Shown piece after piece: positions 1 to 6,022 of a stretch of DNA of 11,416 nucleotides. Each line of letters opens with the position of its first letter. The stretch's first letter is position 1. Made by a program: the position numbers and the translations under genes. The notes under the pieces are model-generated. The model made no database searches, was not told the origin of the DNA, and was given only the letters and a program-made list of their open reading frames with translations. This stretch comes from an uncultured Prevotellaceae bacterium (GTDB lineage Bacteria > Bacteroidota > Bacteroidia > Bacteroidales > Bacteroidaceae). The stretch spans positions 1-11,416 of the forward strand of contig CACYKX010000095.1 in assembly GCA_902775075.1 (NCBI GenBank). Reading direction: 5' to 3'.

Positions 1-1052
1 TTCTTGTTACCGCTTGTCCAAACATAGGGATGGCCATTCTCATCAACAGCGGTTGTTGCTTGGCGGAGTTCTTCTTTGTGTTCTTTTTCTTTATCTTCAA
101 GCACTTTTCTCACTGTGGGACTCAACCCAGAGTTAAATATCTTGTCATACCAAGATGCCTGAGCCATCTTGGTAATCTCGGCTTTCTTTTCCTCAATTTC
201 CTTTTCAACAGCCATCAGTTGACCATTGACTTGCTGAAGATTCCATTCAGCAGGTGGCACTCTCTTCTGCTTACTGCCAGCAATCCCACGACGCAAACCA
301 AATGGGGCCATAGCCTTTGCATATCCTGTCTGCCAACGTTCCATTGCTACAGGATTACAAATATCCTTGGCAGAGAGTCGGGCTGTTACCTCTTGCTTCT
401 TGTAGGTGCGCTTCTTGACAATAGCCCTGCCGCTCTCATCGAGGATAATGTTACCGTTCTCGTCAGTCTCATATTTACGCAAGGGCTTTCCGCTCTCGTC
501 AAACTTGGGCTTCTCCTTACGCGGCTTTGGCTCTTCGTATGTTATTGGGACAACTGTGACGTGCAGATGGGGAGTTGTCTCGTCCATGTGCAGAACAGCG
601 GATACTACGTTCTTGTCACCAAACTCCTGCTTAAACCAGCCAAGAGTAGAGTCTATCCAGTCATCAAGCCTGCCCTCTTTCTCGAATTGCTTCATGGTTT
701 CCTCATCTGAACTGCATATGAAACATAGAGCGATGACCGCATCATCCTTAATCTTACGGGTTTTCTTTTCCCCTTTCGTTACTATCTTCTTTTTGCCTGA
801 ACTCTCGCGGGAAAAACCTTCTTCTTTTAGTCGGTTCCAAATGGCTTGTGTTCGGCCAACCTTTTTTGCTCCCTCAATGCATTCACGGTTGAGTGCTGTA
901 CGAGAATCATCACGGACGCTCTTCGGACGGAATGTTACCATTCGGTCCAGATTAGCGTCATATACTTCTCGGTCAATGTGGGCGGAGAGTCCCCCCGCAT
1001 TGCCAGTTTGCTTGTCCATCGTTAGGACAACGAATCTATCACCTTTTGCCAT
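1..1052 (-). CDS. MobV/Pre-family relaxase (mobilisation protein), 3' end outside the window
   Basis: I translated this from the sequence: an open frame of 350 codons starts at the ATG at 1052 and runs off the left edge without a stop. Residues 17-28 read GNAGGLSAHIDR, which matches the GNxGGxxxHxxR motif I of MobV relaxases; H25 lines up with the catalytic histidine of pMV158 MobM. Residues 155-164, HMDETTPHLH, are the metal-binding motif III (HxDExxPHxH). A lysine-rich stretch (about 86-105) and a charged, coiled-coil-like region (about 270-340) follow the family pattern. The family nicks oriT, stays linked to the strand and leads it into a conjugation pore supplied by another element. It is the last visible gene of the xis-like/dnaD-like/dnaC-like/mob series, separated from dnaC by the structured 1053-1419 region. 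The C-terminus is not visible, so an intact gene cannot be confirmed. Confidence 0.93.
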   Translation of the reverse strand, partial: MAKGDRFVVLTMDKQTGNAGGLSAHIDREVYDANLDRMVTFRPKSVRDDSRTALNRECIEGAKKVGRTQAIWNRLKEEGFSRESSGKKKIVTKGEKKTRKIKDDAVIALCFICSSDEETMKQFEKEGRLDDWIDSTLGWFKQEFGDKNVVSAVLHMDETTPHLHVTVVPITYEEPKPRKEKPKFDESGKPLRKYETDENGNIILDESGRAIVKKRTYKKQEVTARLSAKDICNPVAMERWQTGYAKAMAPFGLRRGIAGSKQKRVPPAEWNLQQVNGQLMAVEKEIEEKKAEITKMAQASWYDKIFNSGLSPTVRKVLEDKEKEHKEELRQATTAVDENGHPYVWTSGNK

Positions 1053-1087
1053 AATTTGTAAACTTTTAAGTTGTTCAACAATTGGGT

Positions 1088-1280
1088 CCAGGGATTGTTC
1101 CCTGGTCGGAGTCCTTAGAGGTCGAGACCTCTGAGCGGGGCGGTCAAGGGGGAGGGTCACCCCCTTGCGAGGTTCCATAGGGCAAGTAGCCCTTGGCAGG
1201 TTCTTAGGGCAGAGCCTTGAGCGGTAGGTGCAGGGAGAAGTCACTCCCTGCTGGGGAATCCAAAGGGGCAAGCCCCGTGG
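1088..1280. repeat. Array of seven consecutive stem-loops
   Basis: Hairpins lie end to end: 1088-1105 (CCAGGGA, TTGT loop, TCCCTGG); 1114-1135 (10 bp with one G-T pair); 1145-1167 (CAAGGGGG/CCCCCTTG); 1175-1196 (8 bp with one bulged T); 1203-1221 (8 bp with two G-T pairs); 1230-1251 (GCAGGGAG/CTCCCTGC); 1260-1280 (GGGGC/GCCCC plus outer CCA/TGG). Each stem is different, so the structure is repeated but the sequence is not. The stems can form in RNA from either strand or in single-stranded DNA during transfer. No T-run follows, so these are not ordinary terminators. Function unknown: an oriT accessory region, a single-strand initiation site, or a structured leader or small RNA. Confidence 0.75.
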
Positions 1281-1351
1281 CTTACTTACCTAAATTTAGC
1301 GACTCTGCTCGCGACGGCTTTGTGTGCCATGCACAGAAACCGGAAATTTTG

Positions 1352-1409
1352 GTATAGTAAGCTACACCATTATTGCTAATGGTCGCCCCTGTCCGCCACG
1401 TTACTATAC
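1352..1409. repeat. Nested inverted repeat downstream of the dnaC-like gene
   Basis: Outer arms GTATAGTAA (1352-1360) and TTACTATAC (1401-1409) are perfect 9-bp inverted repeats. Between them is a second perfect hairpin, ACCATTA (1366-1372), TTGC loop, TAATGGT (1377-1383). It lies 10 bp past the dnaC-like stop codon (1420-1422) and has no T-run, so it is a poor terminator candidate. A two-tier structure fits a protein-binding site such as oriT or a single-strand origin. Confidence 0.65.
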
Positions 1410-1419
1410 ATCCCGAATG

Positions 1420-2097
1420 TTACGGTGTTCTGAAAGACAGCCCCTGATAGTTAAGGATAAGCATCATCTCGTTAAAACGGTCTGCTATTCTGATACCATA
1501 GAGCATGCGGATTTGTGGTGGGGTTAGGTTGGTTGTCACCATGGTGAAAAGCATCCTGTTATAGCGATATGACAAGAGATCTATCACAGGAGTGACACGG
1601 TTGCCATAGCTAATCAGTGTAGGCTCTTCCTCGCCAAGGTCATCAATCCCAAGCATATTGGTTTGCTGTAGATGTAAGTATTCTTTAGAGTCAACTTTTA
1701 CTTGGTTATAGATGAACTTGGCGCTTTCTATTCTCATCCCGTATGTGCTAAATGTTGTATTACCTATCAGAGGAATCTCAAGACTCCTTATGAGATTCTG
1801 CAGGGCATACATCATTGTGCTCTTGCCGTTACCCACGCCACCACACAGCATAATACCGAATTTGTTGGTAGACTTGGTGAACAACTCGGCTATCTGCCAG
1901 ATATGATTATGTAGTTCTTCACTATTGACATAAGTATTACCACGCTTTTCTACCTCTACTTGGAACGCCACTTCGATATTAAGAGCAGCTTCCTCTGTTG
2001 ACATCGGGAACTTAACAATACCCGGTGTAGTCTTCTGGCCTATTAGCTTCGATCTTAATTGTGCTAATTTGGCCATTGCACTTTGATTCATTTCCAT
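1420..2097 (-). CDS. DnaC/IstB-like AAA+ ATP-binding protein
   Basis: About 225 residues from the chosen ATG at 2097. Walker A is GGVGNGKST (residues 86-94), Walker B is MLGIDDLGEEE (148-158), a sensor-1-like TMVTTNL lies at 185-191, and the YGIRIADRFNEM region near 201-212 looks like the arginine-finger segment of DnaC/DnaI helicase loaders. Such proteins load a replicative helicase; in a mobilisable element this would support replication of the transferred or excised strand. It follows a DnaD-like gene, the usual loader partnership. The open frame extends upstream to 2142, but that would overlap the preceding gene by 131 bp. Starting at 2097 still leaves an 86-bp overlap; ATGs at 2091 and 2076 are alternatives, and no clear ribosome site decides. 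IstB is the other possible family, but no IstA-type transposase is nearby. Confidence 0.85.
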   Translation of the reverse strand: MEMNQSAMAKLAQLRSKLIGQKTTPGIVKFPMSTEEAALNIEVAFQVEVEKRGNTYVNSEELHNHIWQIAELFTKSTNKFGIMLCGGVGNGKSTMMYALQNLIRSLEIPLIGNTTFSTYGMRIESAKFIYNQVKVDSKEYLHLQQTNMLGIDDLGEEEPTLISYGNRVTPVIDLLSYRYNRMLFTMVTTNLTPPQIRMLYGIRIADRFNEMMLILNYQGLSFRTP

Positions 2098-2779
2098 AAT
2101 AATTCTTGTATTTGTATTTAATCCAGTTAAAAACATACTCACGACAGTCAGCCTCTTCTTTTCCCTTACAGCCCTTATGTTCCTGTTCTGAGAAGAATTC
2201 TCTAACTTTGTCTTTCAACTCTTCGCCATTAAGAATAATCTTATTCTTGGCCAGTCGTTCAGATAATCCAAGGAGCCAAGAATTGTCATTCAACAACTTT
2301 TCCATTAGCTCTGAAAGAGTCAACACAACTTTTGAATTGGATGAAGGAGATTGTTTTTCTTCTCCCACTTCTTTTGTTGTATTTTCTTCTTTTATATTGG
2401 AATGGGGCAACGATTGGGGCAACTCGGAAGCCAATGATTCGGTCAACTGTTGAGACATCAGTTGAGACAACGATTGTGATTGTTCTTCCGAAAGACGGAG
2501 GGTGTACAATGCAGGCTTGCCTTTGCCTTCACCTTTAGAAAAGTCAATCAGCCCTCTCTTTCTAAGTCCATCTCTTGCCTTCATTACGTTCTGTTTAGAA
2601 GTATTCAGCCGTGCCGCCAGCATCTGGGTACTGACCTTAAAAGGTGATGCCCAGTGTTGGCGGTTGGCCTCATACAACAGATAGAAGTAGAGAACGCCCT
2701 CACTCAGAGAGCATGGATCATTCTCATTCTCGAACCAGAAATGGTTCATGTAGTCATAGATACCCATAGCCTTACACAT
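2012..2779 (-). CDS. DnaD-like winged-helix replication protein
   Basis: 255 residues. Residues about 22-95 form a winged-helix DNA-binding region: SLSEGVLYFYLLYEANR is the first helix, then LAARLNTSKQNVMKARDGLR (recognition part) and a wing ending near PALYTL. A Q/S-rich, low-complexity linker follows (about 96-150). The C-terminal part (about 155-240), with EFFSEQE and YVFNWIKYKYKN, resembles the short C-terminal helical domain of Bacteroidetes DnaD-like proteins. It starts three bases after the stop of the xis-like gene and overlaps the dnaC-like gene downstream, so it sits inside one operon. The likely role is origin recognition or remodelling together with the DnaC-like loader. The ATG at 2767 (MGIYDYM) is an equally good start. 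The linker DNA holds short direct repeats (GGGGCAAC twice, GTTGAGACA twice). Role inferred from fold and context. Confidence 0.7.
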   Translation of the reverse strand: MCKAMGIYDYMNHFWFENENDPCSLSEGVLYFYLLYEANRQHWASPFKVSTQMLAARLNTSKQNVMKARDGLRKRGLIDFSKGEGKGKPALYTLRLSEEQSQSLSQLMSQQLTESLASELPQSLPHSNIKEENTTKEVGEEKQSPSSNSKVVLTLSELMEKLLNDNSWLLGLSERLAKNKIILNGEELKDKVREFFSEQEHKGCKGKEEADCREYVFNWIKYKYKNYYGNESKCNGQISTIKIEANRPEDYTGYC

Positions 2780-2782
2780 TTA

Positions 2783-3079
2783 CTATCGGTGACCATACTT
2801 TGCCAACTTCCCAGACTTGATAAGTATGTTGACTTCCTGCTTTGAGTATAGGTTCTTGCGTCCTACCTTCTGACATTTCAAAATGCCAGACTGCTCAATT
2901 CTCCAAAGAGTAGGATAAGCAATGTGCAGAAGATCACATAGTTCATCACGTGTATAAAACCCCTCATCTTCGGGTTTCTCCCCGAAGTTACCGATGTTCT
3001 TCTCATTGAGGCATCGGCTAACAGTTCTGTAGATAATGTCCTCGAACTGCTCTTCATTTAATACTACTATATTTTCCAT
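2783..3079 (-). CDS. Excisionase-like helix-turn-helix protein (MerR/HTH_17 type)
   Basis: 98 residues. Residues about 41-86, from FYTRDELCDLLHIAYPTLWR through GRKNLYSKQEV, have the layout of the HTH_17 / excisionase family: a DExxxLL helix, a turn with TLWR as recognition helix, then a basic K-x-GRK wing. The N-terminal 40 residues are acidic and probably helical. Proteins of this size are the usual excisionase or transfer-operon regulator in Bacteroides mobilisable transposons; they bend DNA at att sites and can activate downstream genes. It is the first gene of the likely mobilisation operon, with a -7 box about 28 bp upstream and a large palindrome beyond that. A pure regulator role cannot be separated from excisionase by sequence alone. 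Confidence 0.8.
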   Translation of the reverse strand: MENIVVLNEEQFEDIIYRTVSRCLNEKNIGNFGEKPEDEGFYTRDELCDLLHIAYPTLWRIEQSGILKCQKVGRKNLYSKQEVNILIKSGKLAKYGHR

Positions 3080-3106
3080 AATTTATTGAAATTAATTTTT
3101 GTGCTG

Positions 3107-3114
3107 CAAAATTA
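3107..3114 (-). promoter_or_regulatory. Bacteroidetes-type -7 box for the xis-like operon
   Basis: Read on the minus strand this is TAATTTTG, a full match to TAnnTTTG, followed by CAGCA. It lies 28 bp from the ATG at 3079. No TTG is seen at the usual 19-21 bp spacing upstream, so it may need an activator, possibly acting at the adjacent palindrome. Confidence 0.6.
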
Positions 3115-3140
3115 TCCCAATAAATTCAGAGAAATAAAAA

Positions 3141-3227
3141 GGGGAAACGAGCCACGTTCGCAATATATTGGTTATCAACATATTGCGAACGTGACAGGGG
3201 AAATGGTCTGGGGAAGATGAGGGGATA
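3141..3227. repeat. GGGGAA-type short repeats around the palindrome
   Basis: GGGGAAA occurs at 3141-3147 and 3197-3203, GGGGAAG at 3210-3216 and GGGGATA at 3221-3227. The last three follow one another at 13- and 11-bp intervals, about one helical turn. They flank the 3153-3193 palindrome. This resembles short iterons, but the motif is simple and the series could be chance. Confidence 0.35.
3153..3193. repeat. 41-bp near-perfect palindrome upstream of the xis-like operon
   Basis: Arms CACGTTCGCAATAT (3153-3166) and ATATTGCGAACGTG (3180-3193) are perfect 14-bp inverted repeats. The 13-bp centre is itself nearly symmetric (TTG at 3168-3170 against CAA at 3176-3178), broken only by A/C at 3167/3179 and a G-T at 3171/3175. 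It lies 39 bp upstream of the -7 box and 25 bp or more past the -33 area. No T-run follows directly on the minus strand (the nearest starts about 12 bp on), so it is more likely an operator, an origin or a recombinase site than a terminator. Confidence 0.75.
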
Positions 3228-3243
3228 GATTCCCGTCAAAACA

Positions 3244-4218
3244 TCACTTTGTCAAGTAATAGAACTCTTTTTCAAGCCCTTTTGTGTCTTTTAACTTTGC
3301 TGGTTTGTAATCAGGATTATGCTCACAGCCCACAATCTGGCAGAAATATTTGTACCAGTTTGTAAAAGAATTGGGCTTCAGTCTCGACATCTTATCACTA
3401 TTATATATAAGGTGGGCTATCTTGGCATATTCCAAAACGCTTCTTTTCTTGGCCCTATCAGTCAAACTATCTTCAAGTTGCTTGTAGTAATCGATGTTAC
3501 CAGTACCAATACCTCTAAACGGCGCTGTAAAATGCTCTGCAAAATCTTTTGGAAGATGATAACTGCCTATCTCATTTCGCAGTGATTCCACTTTCTCCTT
3601 GAAATCGTTTTCAAGGTCAATAACTGTCGGCATCTTGCCAAATTCATCCATTAAGAGATCTGCGCTGTAGAGGATTCTACGTTTGATTTCTTTCTTCTGA
3701 GCTTCATTGAATACACGGCTGTCAAACGAGTCTGTTAGAAGATTGACGCAATAAATGTATTCAAGTCCTATACGACAGAGAAATTCTTCGTATCTCTCGG
3801 CATTACTTGGATGGGTGATACCATATTTCACAAGCAAGTCCAAATAGGTGGCCTTTATCTTCTTGATATTGCATAACTCAGACATGTTGATGGTATATTT
3901 CAGGAAGTCGTCACCAATCTTATTAAGAATCAGGTCAAGATTCACAAAATTGTTATAGTAGAGATTGCGAACCTCTTCATTTACCTTGTCAACCACAACA
4001 ATCATATTGTTATGCACGATTTCTGTTGACATCTTAGCGTAGCAGCAATAGTAATCACGAAACATCCTTTCAGTCATTTCCCTCTCTACTGCAGACATGG
4101 ATTCATAATCAGATTCATTGGGGACATACTTCGGCATAAAGCCCATATCCTCAACTGTAGTCTTTACCTCCTTCAGTTTTTTTACAAAGTCATCCCATAA
4201 GGGTGTTCCTATTGTCAT
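3244..4218 (-). CDS. Unrecognised 324-residue protein linked to the AbiE module
   Basis: 324 residues, soluble, with no signal peptide or membrane segment; predicted mostly helical by eye. The N-terminal part (1-110) is acidic and helical; a middle part (115-215) has IKRRILYSADLLMDEFG; the C-terminal part (about 222-324) carries FTNWYKYFCQIVGC (285-298) and YKPAKL (304-309). That F..W...FC..VGC....YKP..L pattern seems familiar from Bacteroidetes mobile-element proteins, but I cannot name the family. No catalytic motif is visible. It starts 89 bp after the AbiEii stop, on the same strand, and has its own copy of the 23-bp repeat found before the abiE operon, 31 bp upstream of its ATG. Possible roles: a third component or regulator of the AbiE unit, an RteC-like regulator of the element, or independent cargo. 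I assign no function. Confidence 0.8.
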   Translation of the reverse strand: MTIGTPLWDDFVKKLKEVKTTVEDMGFMPKYVPNESDYESMSAVEREMTERMFRDYYCCYAKMSTEIVHNNMIVVVDKVNEEVRNLYYNNFVNLDLILNKIGDDFLKYTINMSELCNIKKIKATYLDLLVKYGITHPSNAERYEEFLCRIGLEYIYCVNLLTDSFDSRVFNEAQKKEIKRRILYSADLLMDEFGKMPTVIDLENDFKEKVESLRNEIGSYHLPKDFAEHFTAPFRGIGTGNIDYYKQLEDSLTDRAKKRSVLEYAKIAHLIYNSDKMSRLKPNSFTNWYKYFCQIVGCEHNPDYKPAKLKDTKGLEKEFYYLTK

Positions 4219-4249
4219 AATGTGTTATCCTGTAATTAATAATATCTAC

Positions 4250-4272
4250 GAAATTTTTGCAATATTTCCCAC
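4250..4272. repeat. 23-bp direct repeat, copy A (before the unknown gene)
   Basis: Identical over 23 bp to 5935-5957 and in the same orientation (both contain GCAATATTTCCCAC); one mismatch later, five more bases match (TTTTG). This copy lies between AbiEii and the unknown gene and overlaps a small CCACA-TTT-TGTGG inverted repeat (4269-4281). No good -7 box is seen upstream of it, unlike copy B. Confidence 0.85.
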
Positions 4273-4307
4273 ATTTTGTGGATTTGTATTATCTTGTCTC
4301 GACACGT

Positions 4308-5330
4308 CTACATGTTTCGTAATCTCTGTTGTAATTCCTGAATCCGCTGCATTAGATGATCAAAATCCAATGACCTTCCATAAATGAAGTATCGCTGCAT
4401 ATTGGAATAATCCTGTCGCCAGTCATCCTGCACGTTCTCTGGTGGCAGAATGTTAATGGTGTCTGGGTGATGCAATGAGTAGTCCACATATCTTAGCGCA
4501 TAGTAGGCTTTTCGATGTTCAATGATGGCATCATATAAAGTTTTGTCCGCTAATGCAGACTTACCAAACTCAGAATCCATAAGACGCTCAAGGTCATAGA
4601 GATGGCGGGACATCCTGACACTTCGAGGCTTGTCCTTCTGAAATTCCTCTGCCAACAAGAATATCTTCTCCAAGAAAGTACGAGTAGGCACTACAGTTTT
4701 GATTCGGCATACAGCATCTGTATCATCATCAGGGAATGTCCCGCATATAAGTGAACGTATTTCACGCTCCTCAACTGGCTCGTCCATAGAGAGACAGCTT
4801 ATCTCAATCTTCACCCTGGGCGGGATGTAGTCAATCTTCCGAGTGAGAAGACTGTCGTAGTGAAGCACGATGACGGTTGGATCTTTGTCGCTATCAATAG
4901 GAACAAGTTCACCTTCCCTGTTTTCTACATGAGTGATGTTCTCTATCTGGTAGCCTGTGATACCCATGGCCTTTAAACGTTCATCAAGTTGACCTGACAA
5001 AGTGCTTTGGATATAGGCTCTCGACAACTTGCGCAGCTTATCGCGTTGACTCTTGTTGGACTTATTGACGCCAAAGAATGAATGACTGATAGCCAGGTCA
5101 ATATCTTCAGAAAATCTTTCAATCAATCCCCAGCCTTTGCTAAGACTGGTACCGCCTTTGAATATCAAGCTTTCTGCACAATCCGCCTGGAATAGTGCCT
5201 TTAATGTGACACTAACCCACCAGTCCTTTTCAATTGCCGCCCGTCCAATACCAGGATGACTCTCTTCGGTCTTTTCCAACATGTATGAACGGTCGGTATC
5301 GTTATTATTTATCCAAAGTGTTTGTTTCAT
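4308..5330 (-). CDS. abiEii: AbiEii/AbiGii-type nucleotidyltransferase toxin
   Basis: 340 residues, a normal length. Family motifs in order: IEKDWWVSVTLKALF (33-47), GGTSLSK (59-65) and RFSEDIDL (72-79), the nucleotidyltransferase GG(T/S)xxxK and SxDxD core; PRVKIEIS (171-178); FLEKIFLLAEE (219-229) and SRHLYDL (241-247). Catalytic residues look intact. AbiEii proteins are the toxin half of type IV toxin-antitoxin systems that cause abortive phage infection; related MenT-type enzymes transfer nucleotides to the tRNA acceptor end, though the target of this protein is unknown. Its ATG lies inside the end of the antitoxin gene (26-bp overlap), which suggests translational coupling. Using an internal ATG at 5282 would remove the overlap but shorten the N-terminus before the conserved KDWW segment. 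Confidence 0.92.
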   Translation of the reverse strand: MKQTLWINNNDTDRSYMLEKTEESHPGIGRAAIEKDWWVSVTLKALFQADCAESLIFKGGTSLSKGWGLIERFSEDIDLAISHSFFGVNKSNKSQRDKLRKLSRAYIQSTLSGQLDERLKAMGITGYQIENITHVENREGELVPIDSDKDPTVIVLHYDSLLTRKIDYIPPRVKIEISCLSMDEPVEEREIRSLICGTFPDDDTDAVCRIKTVVPTRTFLEKIFLLAEEFQKDKPRSVRMSRHLYDLERLMDSEFGKSALADKTLYDAIIEHRKAYYALRYVDYSLHHPDTINILPPENVQDDWRQDYSNMQRYFIYGRSLDFDHLMQRIQELQQRLRNM

Positions 5331-5928
5331 TACCTTTCTTAATTATAATAGGTGATATCATTTTTCGCATCCATATAGGAACCATCATTAGATCCTGACG
5401 AAGCTTGTCTTGTTCTGGTTCCATTCGAATGAGTTTTCTTATTTGAGATAGTTCTGTTTCGCCAACGTTATCCTTACCCAGTGCTCTGAGAGCTTGAACA
5501 AGATAAGCCATTAGTGTGGTTTTATATGCAAAATTACGTGGAACACCACGCTTGAATACAATGGTTTGATTACCCAGATTGATAGTTCTACCACTACCGT
5601 TAGTAAGGAATGTATAGGTCATTGGGACTTGTGTAGATAGTCCCAATTCATTAAGTGCAGTCTCTCCAACGGGAAGAATCACGGCATTGTCGCGTTTCGC
5701 AATACTCTCTGCTATCTGAATTATAGATGGCTTAACCGCTCCAAACCTGCTCAGCTTAGGCCTATAGTAGATGCCCTGAGCCAACTTGACAATTACATTG
5801 TCTTCTACGAGTTTAGTCAGCACATTTCCCACAAACTCCACATTATATTGCGGAAAGTCTGTCCTGAAAAGAACATTTCCAGGAGGAATTTCTTCTATGA
5901 TTTGTCTGAGTGGTTTGTCTTCTGTCAT
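5305..5928 (-). CDS. abiEi: AbiEi-like antitoxin (DUF6088-type)
   Basis: 207 residues. The N-terminal winged helix covers about 5-60: LRQIIEEIPPGNVLFRTDF, then VGNVLTKLVEDNVIVKLAQG and the wing IYYRPKL. The middle part includes ESIAKRDNAVILPVGETALN and LGLSTQVPMTYTFLTNG (about 74-112), typical of the DUF6088/AbiEi group; the C-terminal part is helical and basic. In AbiE systems this protein neutralises the toxin and represses its own promoter through the winged helix. It is the first gene of the pair and overlaps abiEii by 26 bp. A clear promoter lies at 5967-5997, and the 23-bp repeat falls between that promoter and the ATG, where a repressor would act. The only near ATG is at 5928. Family call firm; antitoxin activity inferred. 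Confidence 0.9.
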   Translation of the reverse strand: MTEDKPLRQIIEEIPPGNVLFRTDFPQYNVEFVGNVLTKLVEDNVIVKLAQGIYYRPKLSRFGAVKPSIIQIAESIAKRDNAVILPVGETALNELGLSTQVPMTYTFLTNGSGRTINLGNQTIVFKRGVPRNFAYKTTLMAYLVQALRALGKDNVGETELSQIRKLIRMEPEQDKLRQDLMMVPIWMRKMISPIIIKKGNETNTLDK

Positions 5929-5934
5929 ACCTTT

Positions 5935-5957
5935 GAAATTTTTGCAATATTTCCCAC
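5935..5957. repeat. 23-bp direct repeat, copy B (leader of the abiE operon)
   Basis: Exact copy of 4250-4272. It lies just downstream of the expected start of transcription and 6 bp before the AbiEi ATG. Inside it GAAAT and ATTTC form a short inverted repeat (9-bp gap), so a dimeric repressor could bind. AbiEi itself is the obvious candidate. Confidence 0.85.
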
Positions 5958-5966
5958 TTTTTGCTG

Positions 5967-5997
5967 CAAAAGTACAGCTTTTATTTTATACGGACAA
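5967..5997 (-). promoter_or_regulatory. Promoter of the abiE operon
   Basis: Minus strand: TTG (5995-5997), 20-bp spacer, TACTTTTG (5967-5974), then CAGCA. Both boxes and the spacing match the Bacteroidetes primary sigma-factor consensus (TTG, 19-21 bp, TAnnTTTG). The -7 box and following bases (TTTTGCAGCA) are the same as at the xis-like promoter. Confidence 0.75.
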
Positions 5998-6022
5998 TTT
6001 TTTGCAGAAAGAAATGAAGAAT

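Larger units (their letters stand above)
1053..1419. other. Structured intergenic region before the relaxase; probable oriT region
   Basis: There is no convincing gene in these 367 bp; the open frames crossing it are low-complexity shadows. From the relaxase outward it holds: an AACTT-TT-AAGTT inverted repeat (1061-1072) overlapping a GTTG-TT-CAAC repeat (1070-1079); seven adjacent stem-loops (1088-1280); the 8-bp palindrome TAAATTTA (1291-1298); TGTGC-CAT-GCACA (1323-1335); and a nested inverted repeat (1352-1409). In MobV systems the nick site lies in inverted repeats just upstream of the relaxase gene, so oriT is expected here, but I do not recognise a known nick sequence. No TAnnTTTG promoter for the relaxase is seen, so it may be read through from the dnaC-like gene. 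Confidence 0.6.

Noticed and set aside
406..1134. Plus-strand open frame opposite the relaxase gene
   Set aside because: It mirrors the relaxase coding strand and shows no recognisable motif, whereas the minus strand has intact MobV motifs.
1088..1280. The stem-loop array read as a CRISPR array
   Set aside because: There is no repeated unit sequence: each stem differs, there are no regular spacers and no cas genes nearby.
3153..3193. The palindrome read as a terminator of the unknown gene
   Set aside because: The loop is long and the nearest T-run on the minus strand begins about 12 bp after the stem, unlike the clear terminator at 7723-7757.
4251..4290. A 12-codon frame starting ATGTGGGAA across repeat copy A (minus strand)
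   Set aside because: It is too short, and the matching frame at copy B has no start codon, so the repeat is not conserved as a peptide.
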